Assembly: GCA_965203565.1 (NCBI GenBank)
Contig: OZ241896.1
Span: 2,108,001 to 2,172,000, forward strand
DNA length: 64,000 nucleotides
Direction of reading: 5' to 3'
Source: JAAXGX01 sp965203565
Lineage (GTDB): Bacteria > Acidobacteriota > Vicinamibacteria > Vicinamibacterales > UBA8438
Shown here one piece after another: positions 7,975 to 17,605 of this stretch. Numbering within the stretch: position 1 is the stretch's first letter; each line of letters starts with the position of its first letter. The position numbers were made by a program, and so were the translations under genes. The notes beneath the pieces are model-generated. The model did no database searches. It saw nothing but the letters and a program-made list of their open reading frames with translations, and was not told the DNA's origin.

Positions 7975-9108
7975 GTGAACCCTGCCGGCATGCCTGCGGC
8001 CACCGACGCCGGACTGAAACGGACGCCGCTCCACGCACGACACCGCGAGCTCGGCGCACGGATGACGGCGTTCGGCGGATGGGAGATGCCGCTGGAGTAC
8101 GCCGGCATCGCCGCCGAGCACGCCGCCGTGCGAACGTGCGCCGGGCTGTTCGACGTCAGCCACATGGGCGAGGTCGAGATCGCCGGACCCGCGGCGGTGG
8201 CCGCCGTGCAGCGGGTCACCTGCAACGACGCCGCCGCGCTCGACGTGGGGCAGGCGCAGTATTCCGCGTTGACGACGCATCAGGGGACGTTCGTCGACGA
8301 TCTGCTCGTCTACCGGCTGGCCGGCGATCACTTCCTGCTGGTGGTCAACGCCGCCAACGCCGGCAAGGACTGCGCCTGGATCAGGCGCGAGATCCGGGCC
8401 GCCGGCGACGTGGCCGCGGTCGACGCCGGCGGCCGGTACGCCCTGCTCGCGCTGCAGGGGCCGCGCGCCGTCGAGATCCTGCAGCCGCTGACCGGCGTCG
8501 ATCTCCCGGCGCTCCGGTACTATCGGTTCGCGAGCGGGGAGGTCGCCGGCGCGCGCGCCACGATCTCCCGCACCGGCTACACCGGCGAGGACGGCTTCGA
8601 GCTGCTCGTGGCGCCGGCCGTCGCCGGCGCCCTGTGGAGCGCGCTGCTCGACGCCGGCAAGGAGGCCGGGCTGCAGCCCGCGGGCCTGGGCGCGCGCGAC
8701 ACGCTGCGGCTCGAAGCGGCCATGCGCCTGCACGGCGCCGACATCGACGAGACGACCACCGTGCTGGAGGCCGGGTTGGGCTGGATCGTCGCCTGGGACA
8801 AGGGCGAGTTCAACGGCCGGTCCGCGCTCCTGGAGCAGAAGGAAAGGGGCGTCGCCAGGAAGTTGGCCGGCTTCGAGATGCTCGACCGGGGTATCGCCCG
8901 GAGCGGGTGCGGCGTCCACGTCGGCGGCGAGAAGGTCGGCCGCGTCACGAGCGGCACGCGGACGCCGTTTCTCGGCAAGGCGATCGGCATGGCGTACGTG
9001 CCGGCCGGGATCGGCGCGCCGGGCGCCGAGGTGGCCATCGACGTGCGCGGAAAGCGGCTGCGCGCCCGCATCGTCCGCATGCCGTTCTACGCGCGCCGGA
9101 GGAGTTGA
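7975..9108 (+). CDS. gcvT: Glycine cleavage system T protein (aminomethyltransferase)
   Basis: Transfers the methylene group from the lipoyl-bound aminomethyl of H protein to tetrahydrofolate, releasing ammonia. 377 residues, normal length. Visible blocks: TAFGGWEMPLEYAGIAAEH, LFDVSHMGE, the SRTGYTGEDGFELLV block near 198-212 and the C-terminal GRVTSGTRTPFLGKAIGMAYV. The start is GTG at 7975, with an ATG four codons later (7990). First gene of gcvT-gcvH-gcvP, with gaps of 5 and 0 bases. A TTGACC at 7918-7923 upstream could be a -35, but the -10 is poor. I see no glycine riboswitch in the short upstream gap. Confidence 0.95.
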   Translation: MNPAGMPAATDAGLKRTPLHARHRELGARMTAFGGWEMPLEYAGIAAEHAAVRTCAGLFDVSHMGEVEIAGPAAVAAVQRVTCNDAAALDVGQAQYSALTTHQGTFVDDLLVYRLAGDHFLLVVNAANAGKDCAWIRREIRAAGDVAAVDAGGRYALLALQGPRAVEILQPLTGVDLPALRYYRFASGEVAGARATISRTGYTGEDGFELLVAPAVAGALWSALLDAGKEAGLQPAGLGARDTLRLEAAMRLHGADIDETTTVLEAGLGWIVAWDKGEFNGRSALLEQKERGVARKLAGFEMLDRGIARSGCGVHVGGEKVGRVTSGTRTPFLGKAIGMAYVPAGIGAPGAEVAIDVRGKRLRARIVRMPFYARRRS

Positions 9109-9113
9109 CCGCC

Positions 9114-9500
9114 ATGCGCCCATCCGGGACGAACCCGCCCGAGCTGCGCTACACGAAAGACCACGAGTGGATTCGGGTGGGCGACGACCGGAGCGAGGTC
9201 GGGATCACGGCCTACGCGCAGCAGCAGCTGGGCGACGTCGTCTTCGTCGACCTGCCGGAGGTCGGCCGCAGTTTCTCCCGGGGCGAGCAGTTCGGCTCGA
9301 TCGAGTCGGTCAAGGCGGTCTCCGACCTGTACTGCCCGGTCGCCGGCGAGGTCGTGGCCGTGAACCGGACGGCCCTCGACCAGCCGGAGCTCGTGAACCG
9401 GGACCCGTACGGGACGTGGCTGATCGCGATCAGGACGACCGACCCGGCGGAGCTGGCGTCCCTGCTCGACGCCGACGCCTACGGCGATCTCGTGAAGTAG
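9114..9500 (+). CDS. gcvH: Glycine cleavage system H protein
   Basis: Lipoyl carrier of the glycine cleavage complex, 128 residues. The lipoylation site is K67 in GSIESVKAVSD. The N-terminal RYTKDHEWIRV and the LGDVVFVDLPEVG strand are typical. The ATG at 9114 follows GGAGGAGTTGACCGCC, a good ribosome-binding site. Its stop directly abuts the gcvP ATG, so the two are likely translationally coupled. Confidence 0.96.
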   Translation: MRPSGTNPPELRYTKDHEWIRVGDDRSEVGITAYAQQQLGDVVFVDLPEVGRSFSRGEQFGSIESVKAVSDLYCPVAGEVVAVNRTALDQPELVNRDPYGTWLIAIRTTDPAELASLLDADAYGDLVK

Positions 9501-12389
9501 ATGCCGCCCGACCCGGACGACGGCTTCCGATCCCGCCACGTCGGTCCCCGGCCGGCCGATCTCGACGAGATGCTGGGCGTCGTCGGCGCCCCGTCGCTCG
9601 ACGCCCTGATCGGCGAGGCGATCCCGTCCTCGATCCGGCTGACCGAGCCCCTGGATCTGCCGCCGCCGGAGACCGAGGCCGATTTCCTCGATCGATTGCG
9701 CGCCCTGGCGGGCCGCAACGCGCCGCACCGTTCGTTCATCGGACTCGGCTATCACGGGTGCGTCACGCCGAGCGTGATCCTCCGGAACGTCCTGGAGAAC
9801 CCCGGCTGGTACACGCCGTACACGCCGTACCAGGCTGAAGTGGCCCAGGGACGGCTCGAGGCGCTCCTGAACTTCCAGACGATGGTCCAGGATCTGACCG
9901 GGATGGAGGTGGCGAACGCGTCGCTGCTCGACGAGGCGACGGCCGCCGCCGAGGCGATGACGATGCTCCACCGCATCCGCGCCCGCCGGCCGGGCGCGGC
10001 GAACCGGTTCGTCGTCTCGGACGGCTGCCTGCCGCAGACGATCGAGGTCGTGCGGGGGCGCGCCGAGCCGCTGGGGCTGGAGGTGGCGGTCGGCGACCCG
10101 GCCGCGGCGGCGATCGACGGCGCGACGTTCGGCGTGCTGGTGCAGTATCCGGACGTGAACGGGGCCGTCTCGGACCCCGGTCCGGTCATCGCCCGCGCGC
10201 ACGAGGCGGGAGCGCTGGCCGCGGTGGCGACCGATCTGCTGGCCCTGACGCTGCTGGCGCCGCCCGGGGAACGGGGCGCCGACGTGGTGGTGGGCAGCGC
10301 CCAGCGTTTCGGCGTGCCGCTCGGATACGGCGGGCCGCATCCCGCGTTCTTCGCGACCCGGGCGGCGCACGTCCGGCAGATGCCGGGCCGCCTGGTCGGC
10401 GTGTCGGTCGACGCCCGCGGGCGGCCGGCGTACCGCATGGCCCTCCAGACGCGCGAGCAGCACATCCGGCGCGAGCGCGCCACGTCGAACATCTGCACGG
10501 CGCAGGCGCTGCTTGCGAACGTGGCCGGCTTCTACGCGGTGCACCACGGGCCGCGCGGGTTGACGGCGATCGCCGAACGGGTGCGCGGGCTGACGCGGTC
10601 GCTGGCGCAGGGGCTCGATGCGCTCGGCTACGCGCTGCGGCGCGGGTGCTTCTTCGACACGCTGCGGATCGACCCCGGATCGGCTGAAGCGCGGGATCGG
10701 GTCCGGCGCGCGGCGGAGGCCGAGCGGTTCAACTTCCGCTACACGGACGACGGCGACGTCGGAATAGCGCTGGACGAGACGACGCGCCGGGAGGAGGTCG
10801 ACCGGATCCTGGGGACGTTCGCCGCCGCCGCGGACGCGCCGGCGCCGGCCGCCGCGGCCGAGGCGCCTGGGTACGACTGGCCCGAGGCGATTCGACGAAC
10901 CAGCGCCTTCCTGGAGCACCCCGTCTTCCGGCGAAGCCACTCCGAGCTGCAGATGATGCGGTACCTGAAGCGGCTCGAAGGCAGGGACGTCGGTCTCGAC
11001 CGATCGATGATCCCGCTCGGATCCTGCACGATGAAACTGAACCCGACGACCGGGATGCTGCCGGTCACCTGGCCGGAGTTCAGCGCGCCGCACCCGTTCG
11101 CGCCGCCGGAGCAGGCGGCCGGGTACCACGCCGTCTTCGCCGAGCTGAAGGCTGCGCTCTGCGCGATCACCGGTCTCGCGGCGGTGTCGCTGCAACCGAA
11201 TTCGGGCGCCCAGGGCGAGTTCGCCGGCCTGATGGTGATTCGAGCCTGGCGTCGCGCCCGCGGCGAGAGCCGCCGCGACGTCGTGCTGATTCCGGCCTCA
11301 GCCCACGGCACGAACCCGGCCAGCGCGGTGATGGCGGGCATGCAGGTCGTCATCGTCGCCTGCGACGACGGCGGCGACGTCGATCTCGGCGACCTGCGGA
11401 CGAAAGCGGCCGACCACGCCGACCGGTTGAATGCGCTGATGATCACTTACCCCTCGACCCACGGCGTGTTCGAGGAGCGCGTGCGGGAGATCTGCGGCGT
11501 CGTCCACCGCTGCGGCGGCCAGGTGTACATGGACGGCGCGAACATGAACGCCCAGGTCGGGCTGACCAGTCCCGCCGCCATCGGCGCCGACGTCTGCCAC
11601 CTCAACCTCCACAAGACGTTCGCCATCCCGCACGGGGGCGGAGGACCGGGGATGGGGCCGATCGCCGTCGCCCGCCACCTGGCGCCGTACCTGCCCGGGC
11701 ATCCGGTGGTCCCGGAGGGCGGCCCGGACGCCATCCCCGCCGTGTCGGCCGCGCCGTGGGGAAGCGCGAGCATCGTTCTGATCTCGTACGCGTACGTCCG
11801 CCTGCTGGGCGGCGCCGGCGTCGCCGATGCGAGCCGCGTGGCGATCCTGAACGCCAATTACGTCAAGGCCCGGCTGGAGCCGCACTTCGACGTGCTGTAC
11901 GCCCGGCCGAACGGGCGGGTGGCGCACGAGCTGATCTTCGACCTCCGACCGTTCCGGGCCGCCGCCGGCGTCACGGAGCAGGACGTGGCCAAGCGGCTGA
12001 TGGACTACGGCTTCCATGCGCCGACCGTCTCGTTCCCGGTGGCGGGCACACTGATGGTCGAACCGACCGAAAGCGAGCCGCGCGACGAGATCGACCGGTT
12101 CTGCGAGGCGATGATCGGCATCCGGCAGGAGATCCAGGCGGTCGTCGACGGCGCGGCCGACCGGGCGGACAACGTATTGAAAAACGCCCCTCACACCGCC
12201 GAGGAGATCGCCCGCGCCGACTGGCGCCACCCGTACTCGCGCGAGGCGGCGGCGTTCCCGCTGCCGTTCGTGCGGGCGAACAAGTACTGGCCGCCGGTGA
12301 GTCGGATCGACGACGCCCACGGTGACCGGAACCTGGTCTGCTCCTGTCCGCCGGCCGCAGCCTACGCGGAGGAGCGCGGCCGACCATGA
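9501..12389 (+). CDS. gcvP: Glycine dehydrogenase (decarboxylating), fused P protein
   Basis: PLP enzyme that decarboxylates glycine and loads the aminomethyl group on H protein. 962 residues: the single-chain form with both halves, not the split gcvPA/gcvPB type. The PLP lysine is near residue 704 in HLNLHKTFAIPHGGGGPG, and the glycine-rich loop follows. The N-terminal half (RHVGPRPADLDEML, SFIGLGYHGCVTPSVILRN, YTPYTPYQAEVAQGRLEALLNFQTM) is complete. Its stop (TGA 12387-12389) overlaps ATGACTG at 12385, the sequence with which the other tmp copies begin, so the tmp duplication boundary lies exactly at the end of gcvP. Confidence 0.96.
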   Translation: MPPDPDDGFRSRHVGPRPADLDEMLGVVGAPSLDALIGEAIPSSIRLTEPLDLPPPETEADFLDRLRALAGRNAPHRSFIGLGYHGCVTPSVILRNVLENPGWYTPYTPYQAEVAQGRLEALLNFQTMVQDLTGMEVANASLLDEATAAAEAMTMLHRIRARRPGAANRFVVSDGCLPQTIEVVRGRAEPLGLEVAVGDPAAAAIDGATFGVLVQYPDVNGAVSDPGPVIARAHEAGALAAVATDLLALTLLAPPGERGADVVVGSAQRFGVPLGYGGPHPAFFATRAAHVRQMPGRLVGVSVDARGRPAYRMALQTREQHIRRERATSNICTAQALLANVAGFYAVHHGPRGLTAIAERVRGLTRSLAQGLDALGYALRRGCFFDTLRIDPGSAEARDRVRRAAEAERFNFRYTDDGDVGIALDETTRREEVDRILGTFAAAADAPAPAAAAEAPGYDWPEAIRRTSAFLEHPVFRRSHSELQMMRYLKRLEGRDVGLDRSMIPLGSCTMKLNPTTGMLPVTWPEFSAPHPFAPPEQAAGYHAVFAELKAALCAITGLAAVSLQPNSGAQGEFAGLMVIRAWRRARGESRRDVVLIPASAHGTNPASAVMAGMQVVIVACDDGGDVDLGDLRTKAADHADRLNALMITYPSTHGVFEERVREICGVVHRCGGQVYMDGANMNAQVGLTSPAAIGADVCHLNLHKTFAIPHGGGGPGMGPIAVARHLAPYLPGHPVVPEGGPDAIPAVSAAPWGSASIVLISYAYVRLLGGAGVADASRVAILNANYVKARLEPHFDVLYARPNGRVAHELIFDLRPFRAAAGVTEQDVAKRLMDYGFHAPTVSFPVAGTLMVEPTESEPRDEIDRFCEAMIGIRQEIQAVVDGAADRADNVLKNAPHTAEEIARADWRHPYSREAAAFPLPFVRANKYWPPVSRIDDAHGDRNLVCSCPPAAAYAEERGRP

Positions 12390-12396
12390 CTGACGG

Positions 12397-14403
12397 ATGA
12401 TCGGCGCGGATCGTTGGGCGCTCGCCCTGCTGCTGCTGGCGCTGGCGACCGTCTTCCTGTCTCGCGATCGGAAGGTCCACGTCATCACGCGGAATCATCT
12501 GGCGGTCGCCGCGAACCTGTCGCCCGAGCACGGCTTCCTCGGGTTCCACCACCAGCGCCTGAACGAAGACGGCGAACGGGTCTACGAGGTCTACAACCGC
12601 TTCCCCCTCGGCGGCCATCTGCTGATCAAGGCCGCCCTCCTGCCGTTTCCCGACGACCCGTCGGCGCAGCTCCACGCCGCCCGGACGCTGATGCTGGCGC
12701 TGCTGGCCGCCGCGGCCGTGACGGCCTTCCTGGCGCTGCGCCGGTTGACGTCGAGTCCCGGCGTCGCCCTGGCGGCGACCCTCCTGAGCTTTGCTTCGTT
12801 CTATCCGCTGTTCTACGGCGACATGGTGGCCACCGATGGTTCGATCGATCTGTTCGCGGTGCTGCTGACGTTCCACGGGATGGCGGTGTTCGCGCAGGAG
12901 GGCCGTTTCCGGCAACTGCTGGCGAAGACGTGCGGGGCGCTGCTGGTGGGCTGGCACGTCTACGGCCTGCTGCCGCCGTTCATCGTCCTCGGCTTGGCGA
13001 GCGAATGGCGCCGTGGGGGCGGGAGCGGCTGGTCCCGGGTTGCGCGGCTGGCGCGCAGCCGCCATCTCGCGCTCGGCGTCGTCGCGCTGACGTTCGGGAC
13101 GTCGGTGCTGGCGTTCAACTTCGCCCGCGAATACGCCGCGCTGAACCGCGGAGGCTCGCCCACGCAGGGCGATACAGCAGCGCTGGCGGAGCTGCCGTCG
13201 TTCCGGTCGATGGTGCGGCGTCTGGGAGGGGATCCGGACTACAACGCGGAAACGCCCGGCGTCGCATGGCGTCCACTGCTGGGCAAGCTCGTCCAGCGCG
13301 CCGGCCGGGCGACGATCCCCTACGGCGCGGAGCGCGTTACCGGCTTTCGGCCCGGCGGCCATTCGGGGGGAGCGGGCGGGGAAGGGCGGCCGGGACGGCC
13401 AGAACAGGGAGAGCGTTCTTCTTCCGGCCTGCGCGAAACCGCTGCGTTCGCCTGGGGCGGCGTCGTCGTCTTCGCGTGCGCCGCCGGGCTGGCGCGCGTT
13501 CGTCATCGCGGGGCGCTGGCGGCTCTGGCGGCGTCCGGCTTCTGCTGGGGGGCGCTTGCGCGCGGCAGCGTGGCGGTGCATTCTCACGAGGGTTTGTTCC
13601 TCGTCGGTCTTCCCCTGGTCTTCTTCTCCGTCGTGCTGCTGCAAGTGCGCCGCGTTTCCGAGCGGGCGATCGGCGTCTGCGCCGGCGCCGCGCTGCTGGT
13701 CTTCGTGGCGTCCAGCCTGCAGATGAATCGATCCGCGACCGCCGCCGAAGCGTCCGGCTTCCGAACGTCGATCACCGACTACGAGGCGATCCGAGCGATC
13801 GCGCCGGAAGGCGCGGTGATCCTCTCCGGCGAACCGGGGATCAGACAGGCGCGCTTCTCCCTGACCGGGAGAATCTTCGTGGACAGCCTGAACGGGAGGC
13901 AGCGCCGCCGGGCGGACTTCGTGTTCACGCGCGAGCGTCTCCCGACCGGCGCGGGCCTGCTGACGCCGGACAACCGGCGGGTGTTCCTGTACGACCGGAC
14001 GGCGTACGACGCGCAATACGCCGCGCTCGGCGACCCCGTGCTGGAAGGCGGGCGGGGCTGGCGCGTCCACCTGGCCGGCAGCCGGCTGATCTACACCACC
14101 GGCGCGGACTGCGGGACCGGAGGGCGTTTCCGAAACGCGCCGCCGTTCTTTCTGGAGGTTCTCTATTCCCGGAGTCGGTCACGCTTTCGCCGCGAGTTCA
14201 GCTTCCGGAGCAGCGGGTTCGAGGTCGCGGGACGGTGCATGGCGGAGGTTTTCATTCCGGGGTACGGCTTGGCCGACCGGGTCCGGACCGGGCAGTTCAT
14301 CCGCGGCGAAGCGACTCTCTGGACCGGAGAAGTTCCGCTGCCGGGCGGCGGGAGGGCGTCATCCGCGGCGGCGCGAAGCGGAGATCGCCCGGATCGCCCT
14401 TGA
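12397..14403 (+). CDS. GT-C-like multispanning membrane protein, paralogue tmp1
   Basis: A 668-residue protein of unknown function. The N-terminal two thirds has about ten hydrophobic helices; the last 210 residues are soluble. The layout, with a first polar loop (LSPEHGFLGFHHQRLNEDG, NRFPLGGHLLIK), resembles GT-C/PMT_2 glycosyltransferases of the ArnT type, but no catalytic residue can be assigned. It is one of four intact near-copies (14456, 19891 and 21882 are the others). Relative to tmp2 its 5' end has lost two bases, so the ancestral ATG at 12385 reads into a stop and translation must begin at 12397. The last ten codons (RSGDRPDRP) come from a tsaE-derived fragment read out of frame. 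Confidence 0.75.
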   Translation: MIGADRWALALLLLALATVFLSRDRKVHVITRNHLAVAANLSPEHGFLGFHHQRLNEDGERVYEVYNRFPLGGHLLIKAALLPFPDDPSAQLHAARTLMLALLAAAAVTAFLALRRLTSSPGVALAATLLSFASFYPLFYGDMVATDGSIDLFAVLLTFHGMAVFAQEGRFRQLLAKTCGALLVGWHVYGLLPPFIVLGLASEWRRGGGSGWSRVARLARSRHLALGVVALTFGTSVLAFNFAREYAALNRGGSPTQGDTAALAELPSFRSMVRRLGGDPDYNAETPGVAWRPLLGKLVQRAGRATIPYGAERVTGFRPGGHSGGAGGEGRPGRPEQGERSSSGLRETAAFAWGGVVVFACAAGLARVRHRGALAALAASGFCWGALARGSVAVHSHEGLFLVGLPLVFFSVVLLQVRRVSERAIGVCAGAALLVFVASSLQMNRSATAAEASGFRTSITDYEAIRAIAPEGAVILSGEPGIRQARFSLTGRIFVDSLNGRQRRRADFVFTRERLPTGAGLLTPDNRRVFLYDRTAYDAQYAALGDPVLEGGRGWRVHLAGSRLIYTTGADCGTGGRFRNAPPFFLEVLYSRSRSRFRREFSFRSSGFEVAGRCMAEVFIPGYGLADRVRTGQFIRGEATLWTGEVPLPGGGRASSAAARSGDRPDRP

Positions 14404-14442
14404 GTGGGCGGCGGAGCCGCCGCATGGCGGCGTCGTGCTGCT
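14373..14442 (+). repeat. 70-bp fragment of the tsaE 5' region (copy 1)
   Basis: Bases 14373-14442 match 24022-24091 inside tsaE at about 90% identity over equal length, in the same orientation. The fragment supplies the final codons and stop of tmp1 and part of the spacer before tmp2. It is a scar of the segmental duplication. Confidence 0.8.
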
Positions 14443-14455
14443 GACACGTTGATCC

Positions 14456-16453
14456 ATGACTGGCGGCAGGATCGGCTTGGATCGTTGGGCGCTCGCCCTG
14501 CTGCTGCTGGCGCTGGCGACCGTCTTTCTGTCTCGCGACAGGAAGCTCCAGGAGTTCCACGTCACGGCGAATCACCTGGCGGTCGCCGCGAACCTGTCGC
14601 CCGAGCACGGCTTCCTCGGGTTCTACCACCAGCACCTGAACGAAGACGGCGAACGGGTCTACGAGGTCTACAACCGTTTCCCCCTGGGCGGTCATCTGCT
14701 GATCAAGGCCGCCCTCCTGCCGTTTCCCGACGACCCGTCGGCGCAGATCCGCGCCGCCCGGACGCTGATGCTGGCGCTGCTGGCCGCCGCGGCCGTGACG
14801 GCCTTCCTGGCGCTCCGCCGGCTGACGTCGAGTTCCAGCGTCGCCCTGACGGCGACCCTCCTGAGCTTTGCTTCGTTCTATCCGCTGTTCTACGGCGACA
14901 TGGTGGCCACCGAGGGTTCGATCGATCTGTTCGCGGTGCTGCTGACGTTCCACGGGATGGCGGTGTTCGCGCAGGAGGGCCGTTTCCGGCAACTGCTGGC
15001 GAAGACGTGCGGGGCGCTGCTGGTGGGCTGGCACGTCTACGGCCTGCTGCCGCCGTTCATCGTCCTCGGCTTGGCGAGCGAATGGCGCCGTGGGGGCGGG
15101 ATCGGCCGATCCCGGGCGGCGCGGCTGGCGCGCAGCCGCCATCTCGCGCTCGGCGTCGTCGCGCTGACGTTCGGGCTGTCGGTGCTGGCGTTCAACTTCG
15201 CCCGCGAATACGCCGCGCTGAACCGCGGAGGCTCGCCCACGCAGGGCGATACAGCAGCGCTGGCGGAGCTGCCGTCGTTCCGGTCGATGGTGCGGCGTCT
15301 GGGAGGGGATCCGGACTACAACGCGGAAACGCCCGGCGTCGCATGGCGCCCGCTGATGAGCAAGCTCGTCCAGCGCGCCGGCCGGGCGACGATCCCTTAC
15401 GGCGCGGAGCGCGTTACCGGCTCTCGGCCCGGCGGCCATTCGGAGGGAGCGGGCGGGGAAGGGCGGCCGGGACGGTCAGAACAGGGAGAGCGTTCTTCTT
15501 CCGGCCTGCGCGAAACCGCTGCGTTCGCCTGGGGCGGCGTCGTCGTCTTCGCGTGCGCCGCCGGGCTGGCGCGCGTTCGTCATCGCGGGGCGCTGGCGGC
15601 TCTGGCGGCGTCCGGCTTCTGCTGGGGGGCGCTTGCGCGCGGCAACGTGGCGGTGCATTCTCACGAGGGTTTGTTCCTCGTCGGTCTTCCCCTGGTCTTC
15701 TTCTCCGTCGTGCTGCTGCAGGCGCGCCGCGTTTCCGAGCGGGCGATCGGCGTCTGCGTCGGCGCCGCGGTGCTGGTCTTCGTGGCGTCCAGCCTGCAGA
15801 TGAATCGATCCGCGACCGCCGCCGAAGCGTCCGACTTCCGAACGTCGATCACCGACTACGAGGCGATCCGAGCGATCGCGCCGGAAGGCGCGGTGATCCT
15901 CTCCGGCGAACCGGGGATCAGACAGGCGCGCTTCTTTCTGACCGGGAGAATCTTCGTGGACAGCCTGAACGGAAGGCAGCGCCGCCGGGCGAACTTCGTG
16001 CTCACGCGCGAGCGTCTCCCGGACGGCGCGGGCCTGCTGACGCCGGACAATCGGCGGGTGTTCCTGTACGACCGGACGGCGTACGACACGCAATACGCTG
16101 CGCTCGGCGACCCCGTGCTGGAAGGCGGGCGGGGCTGGCGCGTCCATCTGGCCGGCAGCCGGCTGATCTACACCACCGGCGCGGACTGCGGGACCGGAGG
16201 GCGTTTCCGAAACGCGCCGCCGTTCTTTCTGGAGGTTCTCTATTCCCGGAGTCGGTCACGCTTGCGCCGCGAGTTCAGCTTCCGGAGCAGCGGGTTCGAG
16301 GTCGCGGGACGGTGCATGGCGGAGGTTTTCATTCCGGGGTACGACACGGCCGCCCGGGTCCGGACCGGGCAGTTCGTCCGCGGCGCAGGGCCTCTCTGGA
16401 CCGGAGAAGTTCCGGCGCCGGGCGGCGGGAGGGCGCCATCCGCGGCGGGATGA
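14456..16453 (+). CDS. GT-C-like multispanning membrane protein, paralogue tmp2
   Basis: A 665-residue near-copy of tmp1, with the same predicted ten-helix membrane part and soluble C-terminal domain. It starts at ATG 14456 (MTGGRIGLDRWALALLLLAL). Compared with tmp1, the differences cluster at the N-terminal loop (insertion of QEF after RDRKL), around residues 300-340 in a Gly/Arg-rich segment, and at scattered substitutions such as GNVAVHSHEG. The stop lies in GATGA, where the ATG is the relic start of a fourth-type copy (see 16449-16477). The family may act on a cell-envelope glycan or lipid, but nothing here shows the substrate. Confidence 0.75.
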   Translation: MTGGRIGLDRWALALLLLALATVFLSRDRKLQEFHVTANHLAVAANLSPEHGFLGFYHQHLNEDGERVYEVYNRFPLGGHLLIKAALLPFPDDPSAQIRAARTLMLALLAAAAVTAFLALRRLTSSSSVALTATLLSFASFYPLFYGDMVATEGSIDLFAVLLTFHGMAVFAQEGRFRQLLAKTCGALLVGWHVYGLLPPFIVLGLASEWRRGGGIGRSRAARLARSRHLALGVVALTFGLSVLAFNFAREYAALNRGGSPTQGDTAALAELPSFRSMVRRLGGDPDYNAETPGVAWRPLMSKLVQRAGRATIPYGAERVTGSRPGGHSEGAGGEGRPGRSEQGERSSSGLRETAAFAWGGVVVFACAAGLARVRHRGALAALAASGFCWGALARGNVAVHSHEGLFLVGLPLVFFSVVLLQARRVSERAIGVCVGAAVLVFVASSLQMNRSATAAEASDFRTSITDYEAIRAIAPEGAVILSGEPGIRQARFFLTGRIFVDSLNGRQRRRANFVLTRERLPDGAGLLTPDNRRVFLYDRTAYDTQYAALGDPVLEGGRGWRVHLAGSRLIYTTGADCGTGGRFRNAPPFFLEVLYSRSRSRLRREFSFRSSGFEVAGRCMAEVFIPGYDTAARVRTGQFVRGAGPLWTGEVPAPGGGRAPSAAG

Positions 16454-16477
16454 ATCCGGATGCGTCCGGTGGGCTGA
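16449..16477 (+). pseudogene. Relic 5' end of a tmp4-type gene cut by the dispersed element
   Basis: Directly after tmp2 the sequence GATGAATCCGGATGCGTCCG matches the tmp4 start at 21881 (GATGAACCCGGGCGCGTCCG), with the same ATGA stop/start overlap. Similarity stops within a few bases of 16478, where the 158-bp element begins. Only about eight codons (MNPDASGG) remain. Confidence 0.65.
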
Positions 16478-16635
16478 CAGCCCGTGGCGGAGGTCCCCGC
16501 TGCATTCGAGCGGCGATGCATCCCGCCTGACGGCGTTGTTCGTCGGTTGCGTATGCTCAATATGCGCCCTCCTCACGCCTTGTCAGCCGGGCGCCTCACC
16601 GCTCTCGGCGCGACGCGGGGTTCCACCACGGGCTG
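16478..16635. repeat. Dispersed element, copy B (158 bp, inverted termini)
   Basis: About 93-95% identical to 2476-2634, with the same CAGCCCGTGGCGGAGG and TTCCACCACGGGCTG ends. Here it separates tmp2 plus a relic tmp4 start from the convergent aminotransferase gene, which suggests that it inserted at, or mediated, a deletion breakpoint. No open frame inside looks real. Confidence 0.75.
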
Positions 16636-16669
16636 CTGAGGGTCACGACCGTTTTCGACGGACTGGTGG

Positions 16670-17545
16670 TCAGCGGCGGGTCAGCGCGTCGGCCCGCCGG
16701 TCGTACCCGTCGGCGAGCGCGCGCGTCACCGGGCCGGGCCGGCCCGAGCCGACCGTCCGGCCGTCGATGCTGGTCACGGGCAGCACCCCGCGGGTGGTGC
16801 TGGTGATGAACGCCTCGTCAGCCTTCTCCAGATCGGCGTCCTGGAGGACCGTCTCCCGCACGGGCGCGCCGACGGCTCGGCCGACCTCGAACAGGAAGTT
16901 GCGGGTCACCCCTTCGAGCAGTCCGGCGTCGAGCGGCGGAGTCAGCGCCTGGCCCTGTCTGACGAGGAAGAAGTTCGACTGGGCGCATTCGGAGATCTCG
17001 CCGCGGTGGTTCCGCATCAGCGCCTCGGCGGCGCCCCGGCGGAACGCCTCCTGCATGGCCAGCGCGTTGTTCAGCAGGTTGTTCGACTTGATGCGCGGGT
17101 CGAGCGCCTGTGGATGGTTGCGGATGACCGACGACACGACTATCGCGACGCCGTCCGTGCGCAGCGCCGGCGGCGGCTCGATGAACGGCATGACGATGAC
17201 CACGACGGTGGGCTCGGAGCAGGCCCGCGGGTCGTAGCTCAGCTCGCCGACGCCTCGGGTCACGACCAGCCGGACGTACAGCTCCCCGTCGCCGGTCGCG
17301 GCGGCTATCGTAGCGTCGATCCGGGCAGCGAACTGCGCGTCGTCGAGCGGTACGGCGAGTCCGATCGCACCGGCCGAAGCCCGGAGCCTCCGAAAGTGCC
17401 GGTCGAGCAGGAACGGCGCGCGGTTGTACGTTCGGAGCGTTTCGTAGATCCCATCCCCGAAGAGAAAGCCATGGTCGAACACCGGAACGACGGCCGACGA
17501 GCCGTCGCTGAGCCGTCCGTTCACGTTGACCGCGGCGTGCTGCAT
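16670..17545 (-). CDS. Class IV PLP aminotransferase (D-amino acid / branched-chain / ADC lyase type)
   Basis: A 291-residue fold-type IV enzyme. Family marks: PVFDHGFLFGDGIYETLRTYN (residues 21-41), the PLP lysine K153 in RIKSNNLLNNALAMQEA, and the phosphate-binding EISECAQSNFFLV. Length and motifs fit D-alanine aminotransferase, branched-chain aminotransferase or aminodeoxychorismate lyase; sequence alone does not separate them. The start is ATG 17545. The frame extends much further upstream antisense to nnr, but no similarity lies there. It is divergent from nnr, 60 bases apart, and both are embedded in the tmp array. Confidence 0.85.
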   Translation of the reverse strand: MQHAAVNVNGRLSDGSSAVVPVFDHGFLFGDGIYETLRTYNRAPFLLDRHFRRLRASAGAIGLAVPLDDAQFAARIDATIAAATGDGELYVRLVVTRGVGELSYDPRACSEPTVVVIVMPFIEPPPALRTDGVAIVVSSVIRNHPQALDPRIKSNNLLNNALAMQEAFRRGAAEALMRNHRGEISECAQSNFFLVRQGQALTPPLDAGLLEGVTRNFLFEVGRAVGAPVRETVLQDADLEKADEAFITSTTRGVLPVTSIDGRTVGSGRPGPVTRALADGYDRRADALTRR

Positions 17546-17605
17546 CGCTGAGGCGGGCGGCCGGTGCGGTGCGCCGCCCTGTGCTAGTGTACAGGCGATC
17601 CTCCG

